Source: Phoronis australis
Taxonomy: Eukaryota > Phoronida > Phoronidae
Length of the DNA stretch: 64,000 nt
Assembly: GCA_002633005.1 (NCBI GenBank)
Contig: NMRA01000396.1
Coordinates: 1-64,000 of the forward strand
Reading direction: 5' to 3'
Shown here piece after piece: positions 12,324 to 22,200 of the stretch. Below the pieces are notes generated by a model, which was given only the letters and a program-made list of their open reading frames with translations, did no database searches and was not told the DNA's origin. Within the stretch, counting starts at the first letter, position 1; the number at the start of each line of letters is the position of its first letter. The translations under genes and the position numbers were made by a program.

Positions 12324-12755
12324 GTGAAATGTGTAACACCAATACACATCCGTGGACTTTACATGGAATCAGGGGTCATGTAAACCCCACACTAATCATG
12401 CCACTTACAAGGAAAACAGCATTTCTAAAGATATGGGAGAATTTTCACCGATGTTCCTTCGCCCTTGTTCTGAGAGGCTTACACCTGGATCAAAGAGAGC
12501 ACGGCGTTAGTGTCGGGCGCAGTTGTGATGACTGCATTTTCAGTGCGAGCAAGATCCAATTAAGTGTAATTCCCACCCATAAATTATAGTAAACAACTCT
12601 AAATGTACATACTGGTAAATTTCAAAATCCATAAACCTATAATTTTTTGTTAAAAATAAACATTACGGCCATATTCGACAGTAAAAAACAACATACCAGG
12701 TAATGTGGTTTTTGATTTTTATATATCGGTGAACTAATAGGCTAAAAACTACTAA

Positions 12756-13261
12756 AGGGCCTTTCATACTAACGTCGACGCGTCGATGGTTTGGGGAGTT
12801 GCGGTCAGTATGAACGCTTAACTCCGGTCCTGGATCGCAGTTAAGAGCTCCAGTTAACATCGCAGTTAATAGGTGGATTTAAGACCGCAGCGTCGACGCT
12901 GCGGTGCAGTATGAACGCTTAACTCCGGTCCAATCGAAGTTATCGCCAGGTGCCACTGTTATCATCAACAGTTACAGAGTAGTGCCGTCACTAATAACTA
13001 CTTATTTTTGGGTTTAATGATAACCAATCGATTTAAAAATGAGTTTTATGTCATTTAGCACATTTAAATGTTCCAAATTGTCACATTGAAAAAAATCTTA
13101 GCGTGCAGCGCTACCTTGCGATAACTTCGATGACGTCAGGGTCACCAACCCTTTACTTCGATGGTCATTAACTACCGAAGCCAGTATGAACGGTCCAGTT
13201 AACTGCGCTGTTAACGTCGACGCTCCGCTCAGACCGGAGTTAAGTCAATATGAAAGGGCCT
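12756..13261. mobile_element. Harbinger-type MITE with TAA target-site duplication
   Basis: 506 bp bounded by TAA (12753-12755 and 13262-13264). The termini are AGGGCCTTTCATA and TATGAAAGGGCCT, perfect inverted repeats for 12-13 bases. Subterminal motifs recur inside: CAGTATGAACGCTTAACTCC occurs twice (near 12808 and 12909) and once inverted near 13230, along with several GTCGACGC words. A GGGCC-type terminus plus a 3-bp TWA duplication is the signature of PIF/Harbinger elements. There is no transposase, so this is a non-autonomous copy. Confidence 0.78.
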
Positions 13262-16260
13262 TAAGATTGGTTATGGGTTGAAGGTAAATAAATGGTTGTG
13301 CGTATTATGCTGATAATGATTAACGGTATCACATGGTTTATTCTTTTAGTATACAACTAAACTACGTTACAACAAATAGAAACAACACACCATGACCAGT
13401 AGATGTCAATAGCGTTTAAGATATCGCTTATTTCTTAGTCGTGTCACTCTACTTTATACGAGGAGTAGCACACTCACCGTAAAAAGATGATATTTGGTGA
13501 TGAAACACGTGTCATGACAACTACCTGTGACGAGCTTTGAAGACAGAGAAAATCTAAGCAATAGATGAGGTGGGTCAGCGGGCGAGAGCTGGCTTCTAGT
13601 TTCACTGATGATCAAAATCTGCCACTGTTTTGACACTTTAAGCTTAAACATAAAATCAACAGATAGCAACCCGACGGGAAACAAAACAATTAAGTAGAAT
13701 GGATTATTTAAAATAAAATGACGAAAACTGTTACAAAACATTTAATGGTCATTTGGGAAATTTCCTTTGTCAAGATGAACCCAAGTTACTGTTCTTGATT
13801 ATTTTGTATTATCTAAGATGTCATCACATCCGTACTTCCAACATTTCAAACTATGTGCAACTGTCAGAGAAAACCAATTTTGCTGTAATAACAATGGCAA
13901 GTGTTAAGGAAGTAATGCTAGTCATTACCTTTGCACATCACTGTCTTGAATACAAAGGGTGTGCTGAATAGCAGCATTATGAATTATGTCTGATGGAAAA
14001 GAGTATCTCAGCAGTAAACAGTGTAAGCGAGAAATTCTCCACTAATGTTGAAGTTTTCAAAAATCGAGCTTAGCTCAATGGATACCCCTTGAATTTGCTA
14101 TTCAAGTGCCTTGGGCATCAATCTGGACAAACATGGTACAGAGATGTATTTCCTGCATCAACCAGGAAACTCATTTATCATATTAATGCTATCTGTGCTT
14201 TTCCCGAACTAGATACGTTCTGATTTGCTGTCCTTATGAACCACTAGCAAATTTTTCATCCCACTCACTATCACAGGATCTGTTTTTTTTTTATTGCACG
14301 GACACATTATGCTTACTAATCTGTTTGTCCTTTCTTTCTATTTGGTAACTTTAAGCCATGTTTAAAGCTTTTAAACTAACAGTGTATGTGCTTGAGATGC
14401 AAATGCCGTTTACATTATTTTCGTCCACTAGAATGGTAAGGGTCCATCCAAATTTTGACAACATGGCTGACAAGAAGGATTTTTTCGTTTTTGTGCACCC
14501 ACATATGTATATTGGTTACACATTGGTTCAATCTCTGCCCAGTGTCTGGCATTCGTGGCTGTATCTCCTAATCCCTGTGATCTCTCTGTGTGTATTTCTG
14601 TGGACGTTACAATGGATTAAGACTGTCAGATGGATCCCACTACTGTTGTGCCTAGTGGTACACTTTTTTGCCTCTGTACCTGAGGTGGAGATTTTCATGA
14701 AATTTGGCATATAGGTGTTTATTGGGAAGATGACACCACCTTCTAATTTTCGTGCGGGTTTGAAATTAGTAAGATCTTACAATAAAGTAATATTTCAAAC
14801 CAACAGACCTGCTTTTCTCTGCACTATCTTTTATATTTTTGTAATTGCTTTTAGCCTTCTAACAAATTATATAATATATTAATTTATCTAAATGGGATGG
14901 CCAGGGCCAATAAAAGCTATGTAAGGCGGGCAAGGCAGGGGGTCTTCAATAGTTTTGCATGTGCTGTGAACATTTCATGTCCTTTTAGACATGGTCAAAA
15001 AAATGCGCTCAAACATTGATGATGGTTTTTTAAATCACAGGTGAAGAGTCCAGTTCATGATTGCTATAGTGTAGTTAGTGACTTTGAAGTCAATGGTCTG
15101 ATATAACCTGCTCGTCTTTTGAGAACCAGTTTGATGCCCGTCATTCAGTGGAGAAAACTGGTTCTCAAAATTCGGGCACATTATATACGTAAGACCATTA
15201 CCGACTTAGAATGCAACAGTTATAAACTACATTTTTCAACTGTATTTAGCTGTAGAAATGAGCACCCTGCAGATATGGCTTGCAATTGAGAAACATCCTG
15301 TCTTAGAGGGTGCTCGACTCCGAGACCCTTATTGATTCATGTTACAGAATCAGGACTTGACCAACAGGAGGAATATTGCCGGCCTGGAGTTCCCATGAGA
15401 TATTAGGCAACTTTAGGAAAAAATAGAGAAGTCACCTATAAAGACCTTTTGGCTAAATCTATGTCTGCAAAACCACATACGGCAAACTCTCACCACTTTT
15501 GGACAAAAATAATCGCCACATTAACCAATTTTCATTTTTCAAGGGCTACCCAACATTTTAGTTGTGAAGATTTACAATTGTTTAAAATATTAACTCATGG
15601 GAGCTATGTTACAGATCTTAGAAATGGTAAAGCTTTGATTAGGTGGCTCTTTTATGAAACACAAGAAAAAATTCACTTGTCCTCCAATAAATCAGTCCTA
15701 AATTAGCAGTGAGGAATTTACCACATTCAGTAGTGGATTTACATTTGAGGGCTCCTTAGGCTAGAGTTGCGCAATGAAGATTCTCCATAAATGGGAAGGT
15801 GCACCAAGCTCATCATAAAAGACCCCCGGCAGTGTTTTTACCCCCTTCCCTCCCTCCTGAGATAATTTGCACCAGCCCCTTCGCAGCATGATGTGATAAT
15901 TCGACCGCCATATTGAGTGGCCCTGTTTCTGCAAGGTGGCCCTCTCTGGAGAGACCCAAGATGAACAATGGTAAAGTTAATCTGAATACAACAACTGGCC
16001 CATCCACTGGTGTAAATCTTACTAATTTAAGACGTAATATGACCGACAAGTGAAATTTCATTTTTATGATTTTGACATGAAAGAATTGTAGCACAAAATT
16101 ATTGCACTACCTTCACCATGTTCACGTTAAGTGCCACATGTACCAACAGATAATACTTTGAAAAAAGAATATGGACAATCACCTTAATGTTAGAACCCCT
16201 TCAATGTCAATTATTAATCTGAATCCCCCCGCCCCGCTCCACCCTACTCTGACCCCCCCC
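13262..16260. other. No convincing feature apart from one weak exon
   Basis: AT-rich DNA. Two segments near 11610-11680 (+) and 15990-16090 (-) translate to similar short strings (FHLSVLLCPQLVRF / FHLSVILRLKLVRF), so a dispersed repeat is probably present in both. A C-rich run abuts the assembly gap at 16261. Confidence 0.4.
14356..14435 (+). CDS. Weak candidate next exon of the 5' gene
   Basis: A pyrimidine tract (TTTGTCCTTTCTTTCTATTT) precedes TTTAAG and the donor is an excellent GTAAGG. The starting phase (two bases) fits the exon ending at 12323. The translation (MFKAFKLTVYVLEMQMPFTL) is open but not distinctive. This is an inference from splice signals and phase only. Confidence 0.22.
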
Positions 16261-16660
16261 NNNNNNNNNNNNNNNNNNNNNNNNNNNNNNNNNNNNNNNN
16301 NNNNNNNNNNNNNNNNNNNNNNNNNNNNNNNNNNNNNNNNNNNNNNNNNNNNNNNNNNNNNNNNNNNNNNNNNNNNNNNNNNNNNNNNNNNNNNNNNNNN
16401 NNNNNNNNNNNNNNNNNNNNNNNNNNNNNNNNNNNNNNNNNNNNNNNNNNNNNNNNNNNNNNNNNNNNNNNNNNNNNNNNNNNNNNNNNNNNNNNNNNNN
16501 NNNNNNNNNNNNNNNNNNNNNNNNNNNNNNNNNNNNNNNNNNNNNNNNNNNNNNNNNNNNNNNNNNNNNNNNNNNNNNNNNNNNNNNNNNNNNNNNNNNN
16601 NNNNNNNNNNNNNNNNNNNNNNNNNNNNNNNNNNNNNNNNNNNNNNNNNNNNNNNNNNNN
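16261..16660. other. Assembly gap (400 N)
   Basis: Exactly 400 N characters. Open frames crossing the gap are artefacts. Confidence 0.99.
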
Positions 16661-17091
16661 CAGTTTTTAAAATTTTCTCCAAACGTTTGTGGGTTGTCAA
16701 GGGCTAGAGAGCATTATTTTGTACCGTTGTTTTCAATATCTGTTCATACATGTTAGTTCAAGATCGGGCTAGGTATCCTCTTAAAGAGACTGATCTAAGA
16801 AAATGTTTGTGGGCATTGGATGGTCATCAAACAGGTGTGGGCAAGCTGAGGAAGGACACAACTTGTAGGTAATAGGAATAATCTAATAAGTGGAAATTTT
16901 CAATTAAACTTTGTATAAGGGAACATAAGGAGATAATGTAATGAAAATCATCACCATGCCAACCATCACAAGGCGAAAGGGTTCTAACCAAACACAGTCG
17001 TACGAACAACACTAAGAACACTAAGAACACAACGGCTTAGCGTAACGGCACGTTTTCTTTGAAAGACTTCAACAGTGCCCGCACCAGTTGG

Positions 17092-19253
17092 TTACATCTT
17101 GGTTGTTTCTGAATCATTTAACTCCGAGCAGTTGTTGTAATCGCTACACTCACTCTTAGAGGTCTTCCGTTGACCTGCGTTGCTGGATAACGCACTATTG
17201 GGGCTAGTTCTCCTTGAAACAAACTTACGGTACTTCAGAAAGATAGTTTTCGTGCAGATAAAAGCAAAAAATATGAAGAGCCCTTGCAGGGAATTGAACG
17301 TGATGAACAGATACCATAACACGTGACTTCCAGTAAGAGCTCCTAAATAGCCAAAGATCCACGTGCTTCCCATAACAGTGGAAAGTTTAACTGTTATCAG
17401 AAACACGTGATTATTTTCACCTTTTTTCTTGATATTCTTTCTGACTCGCCGTTTGACTTTTATAAGCTGGATAATAGTTAACACAATGAAAGTCTTATTG
17501 ATGAATATGAGAATCGCTAAAGGCATCGCAAACCCATAAAGAATTGCTTCGAACCCGGAAATCCAGCACATTTTTTCGTCTGCGTATCGGAAAGGTACTT
17601 CAGTGGCGAATTCCAACACAATGCACGAGGCAATAATCAATAAAGGACTCAGCAACGAATACAGCGCGTACTTATAAATTGCATACGGAGATGGTTTTTG
17701 TGCCTCCAAAACGTTATGAAAGGTTTTGAAAACACAAAAACACATACTATTCATCCAGAAGAACGCGCACAACCACAGAAAATGTTCAACTACAGCCACT
17801 GTCTTACATAATGCTGGAATTTCAGTACGGTCAATTGCGGCTAACATTATGAGTTGTGCCATAAAAAGTGTTATAGCGAGGTTCATCATAATTTGACCAG
17901 GCAGTGTTCGAAGTTCCTTGAAAAGTGCGTACGTCAGCACAAATATTGAAAGTCCACACAAACTGATCAGGTTTCCGGCAACCGTCAGTTTGTACTGAGC
18001 TTTGTTGTATTCAAAAAAACGTAGACCAGACCCATTCGTAAACGGATTGCAAACATACAATAAATTGCCTTCAATGAAGTAGTCACCTGGCTGAAACGAC
18101 AAACCAGAGTTTACATATGCAATATCGTCCTTCACTTCATACTCGTCATCTCTGTATGTGATCATTGAACACTTAAGATCTAAAGAATTATTGACGGAAT
18201 TGGTATGATTCAAAGACGTATTGCTCAACTTACTTATGTTCAGAGTTTCATTTCCACACGATCCATCAAGCATTCTCCATTTTCGCCGTGGGCAAACTAA
18301 TGGACGACATTTCTTTGCCAGTGTGTCATAGACGCTGTTTTCAGAACAGTGCACAAATGGCCTACTTATCTTACGACTAAATTCGTCGCTCATCCCTGTG
18401 AAATCTATTAGATGCGAAAATCCCCAATATCCATCAATGGGGAGTGAACGAGGGTCGACACAAAATAGTCTTCGCCATCCTCCACGAGTACAACGCCCGA
18501 ATTTCAACTTCACGACATCATCATCAGTATCGGGGAAGTAGTCTGAGAAATACATGTATGACCAACATTCTACCGCGGTACGCGGACAACTGTTCCTACA
18601 TCTTGTGCTCTTAGGTTCCACGAGTAAGTTACAGTTGTGTGTGAACGATGGTACCTTATAAACTAACTTAAAACCGCTCGAGTTGTATAGTGTTCGTATC
18701 AGTGCAGTACCAGTAAGATTTTTCACAGTGTTATAAAACAGCCGCTTTTGCTCTTCGTATGGCTTCATATTGTGGATTTCAAAGCTGCTTCGCCAAAAGG
18801 CTCCCCCTTGAAGAAGTTGTGACACATCCACACGATGACAGATTGCGCAATAGATGTTCCGGAAGGAGTAGTACCTCCCATCTTTCAAATATCCGTTCAC
18901 AGGCAAAACCTGGAACACGTCTTCATTGTTTTTAAAGTGGCACTTGTTAGTAATAATAGCGTCGTTAAAATCACCAGGACAACGCGAGACGACTATACTT
19001 CCGAAAGACGCAGCGGCAAAATCTAACTCAAGACACTCTGTGTAAGGTTTGATTGATGTGAAATTCGTTGCACTTGGTTTGTAATCGTGACAACAATCGC
19101 CGAAATCGGTACAGAACTGATCACAATAACACACTTGTATCTGACGTTGTTCCCTATCTTCTACGAAAGGCGATGAGCAAGAAATACCACAGGCCTGATA
19201 CAACGATGGCTTAGAAGGCTGAGAATCACAGGGAACTCCACACGTTTGGAACA
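17092..19253 (-). CDS. Main exon of receptor gene 1
   Basis: The acceptor (- strand) is GCTGTTTTCAG directly before TGTTCC. Two bases complete a codon begun in the upstream exon. An apparent in-frame start upstream is a GTG inside the intron, so it is not a real initiator. The stop is TAA at 17094-17092, preceded by a Ser/Thr-rich cytoplasmic tail (about 60 residues) ending NDSETTKM. The exon carries the whole ectodomain and all seven membrane segments, an intron-poor layout compatible with retrocopy ancestry or ancient intron loss. Confidence 0.92.
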
Positions 19254-22200
19254 CTGAAAACAGCACATGTCATTGGGTATGTGTTGCATGTAAGGAAGTG
19301 TTTACTTGATAGGTGTTAAACTACAAGTCATCTTCGAATCACAAAACCAATGACGTTTACAAGACAATAACTGTAGACAAACGATGCCCATATATGCAGT
19401 CCTGCTCACATGTGTACGCCTCTATCAATGTTTCAAAAAGCAGGGGCGGATCCAGGATTTTGAATTAAGGGGTGGGGGCAGGGCACAGTATTGGTCAGAA
19501 TTTTGCCCGTCAAACATATGCACTCCCGAAGTGCCAACTGGAAATTGTGAGAATTTTAGGGCGGGGCATGCCCCCCTTGGCCCCCCTCTAAATCCGCCAC
19601 TGAAAGCGCCCATGCATTGACGACAATAGCCCATGAACACGTTGTTCCAAAGACGCAAGAATCATGACAAAAACAAGATCACACAAAACTATACAAAATC
19701 CGCTTCCTTTTATTGGAAAACGCGGCAAGTTAGTTTACTTGACTCCTAAGCCCAAATAATACTCATTCCACATTTGCAAGCTTAACTGAATTTGACACGA
19801 TTGTTAATTATAGTATTTTTTCATCATGCACTACCACCTAATGTAGCTGCCTTCGTCAGTTACCTGTCCCAGGTGTGTGGCGCATAGGCGGATTTAGGGG
19901 GGGGCCCAGGGGGCCCGGCCCCCCCCCCCTTGGCTGCCGCAAAAAAAATNAAGTGTAGGCTCTCCCGCGATATCCCAGGCGACCGGCAGTGGCGCTGCGC
20001 ACTACGACCCCGTTTCCGTTGTCTGCTCCACTGTGCAATGGAGAAAATTTACTTCATTTTTTAGAGAAAATGGAACCTGAGTGACGATGGAAAAACAGAA
20101 GCTGCGGGTAAGATGTGAAATTTAATCGAAGCCTAAGTGAATCACTCAGAAACTCATTAATTCTCTCTTTGTCAAACCTTAACTTAAGACGATTTCCAAG
20201 GCAATCCCGTCATTATTGCCAACACGAAAAACGGATTTGGTCTTTTGGGCATTTGAACACTATCTTAAATACAACAAATTTGTTAAGAACCGATTACACA
20301 AAATATAAAATGTGTAATAAGCATTACAAAAAGAAGTAGGTTTCGCGCGCAAACGCTGTGGACCATAAACAAGTAGGTCTCTTAGTTTCTGTTTATTAGT
20401 GAAGTCGTGGAGGTGTAGTGGTAAAGCACCCGCGTTCTATCAGCCAGGTCGTGAGTTCGAGTCTGTGAAACTCGCAATTTTTCCTGTGTGACACGTTCTC
20501 CGTGTTTTTTTCCTTTTTTTTCTTGGATAATACATCAGAAATCAAGGTAAATGCTTGATTTTTAGAGGAAAAAACTGAAAAATTTCCTCCCCCCATTCGG
20601 TGCTGTGCGCATCTACAATCGTGATTTGCGCAAATGCTTACAGCCGGAAAAAATGTTGGGCTCCCCTTGTGATATCCTAGATCCGCCACTGTGGCGGGTT
20701 GAATATCAAGCCTCCTCTTTGGTTCAAAGGTGGATTTTCAATTCTTTCATATATACCCTCCATGACTCCCCGTTCAAACTAATTTTTCTCCTTGTCAAGG
20801 ATTTCTACATCGTCAAGGTCAAAGCTGACAGTAGGTTAATAGGCCTACGCTAGAGTCATAAGTGTCACGCTGATCCAGATTGGAGACGAGGTAAGGACTT
20901 GTATCGAAGCGAATTATGAAAGTGCTATGTAAGAAGATTATCATCAAAACAACTCGATGAACACGAAACATCACTACTCAAAAGGAGCCCGAATTTTGCT
21001 TCACCCCTGTTAGAGACTCGGAATTACCGATGATCGGTCATCGTGTGGACCCGATTGTCTCTGACGACAATGACAGGACATTAGAGAAACACAGGATTCG
21101 CTATTCTCTGGAAAGGTGCGGATACCCACGTTGGGTCTTCAGCAAGGCTAACCGTAGAACATTCAGACTGAAACTTAAGAACACTGACCAGATCAACCAT
21201 TGGCGAGGATATCTATTCCCTATATATAGAAGACTTTCTGAACAATTACGATCTGTGTTCAGGACATTTGATATCACGACGTCTTTCAAACCTGTTGGCA
21301 CTTTGAGACAAAGGCTTGCACTCTACGGAAAAATAACATAAAGAAAAGACAGCTAATGTGGTCTATGGGATACAGTTTGGAGAGTTCCCAGAAAGTTATA
21401 TAGGTGAAACTAAGCAGTCCTTTAAAACACGATTGTCCCGACATCGTCAGCGGTGACCCTGTCGTATTTCCCCACTGTCAGGTATCTGGTAACAGCTTTG
21501 ACCTTGACAATGTACTTATCCTTGACAAGGAGAGAACGGGAAGTCAAGTAGTGTATATACGAACGGAAGAGGAGGCTTGAAAGTCTACCTGTCACATACC
21601 TGGGACAGGATTCTGACTAAAATTTTCCGCCGAATTTCTCAAGTACGACCGGGTCCACCAGATGTTGCAGAAGTTTAAAAAAGCCAGCAGACGCTGGCAA
21701 AACGTTGTCCTTTCATATCAATCAAGTTCCGTAACGACCCATCATTTACTGCATAATTCCTTGCACACTTCCAAAATACCATATTCTCGAAGTTCTAGGT
21801 CAAACGAGACCAACATTTCATAGTGATACACACATCGACAGGGAGCCTCATTGGTGACTCACTGAATGAAAGATCTTTGACTGGAGTCGTGACTTCTATG
21901 TAACCTTTGACTTGGATAAGTAGTAAAAAAATATACACGCGGTTGATGTGTGTATGAGGGAACGAGATTTTCTACCATAAACAGGAAAGATCTCAATTTA
22001 AAGATAAAAAGAGTAAAAAAGAAATTAAAAAAATAAAATAAAACTAAGGCCCTACATGTACATATCCTTAACATTCGATTTCACCACGCTGTCGTTAATT
22101 ACACAAGAAAAAATACTTTATTCTAATCCCTCCGAAAATTCGTAAGTACATTCAGTTTTACTATGTTAAAACATCCGAGAGAAAGTCATAAAATGGTAAT

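Noticed and set aside
12324-12589. Extension of the 12237 exon to the stop at 12589
   Set aside because: The frame is open, but the text loses its protein-like pattern after the GTGAAA donor; a terminal exon cannot be fully excluded.
16171-16707. Open frames crossing the N block
   Set aside because: They consist mostly of unknown bases; the gap cannot support a gene.
18835-19026. + strand frames opposite the receptor exons (also 63590-63781 and 62816-63077)
   Set aside because: They are antisense shadows of the conserved receptor sequence; their similarity to each other follows from paralogy.
20405-20475. Functional tRNA gene
   Set aside because: A and B boxes are present, but the acceptor and T stems do not pair and a SINE-like tail follows; the same holds for 34138-34205.
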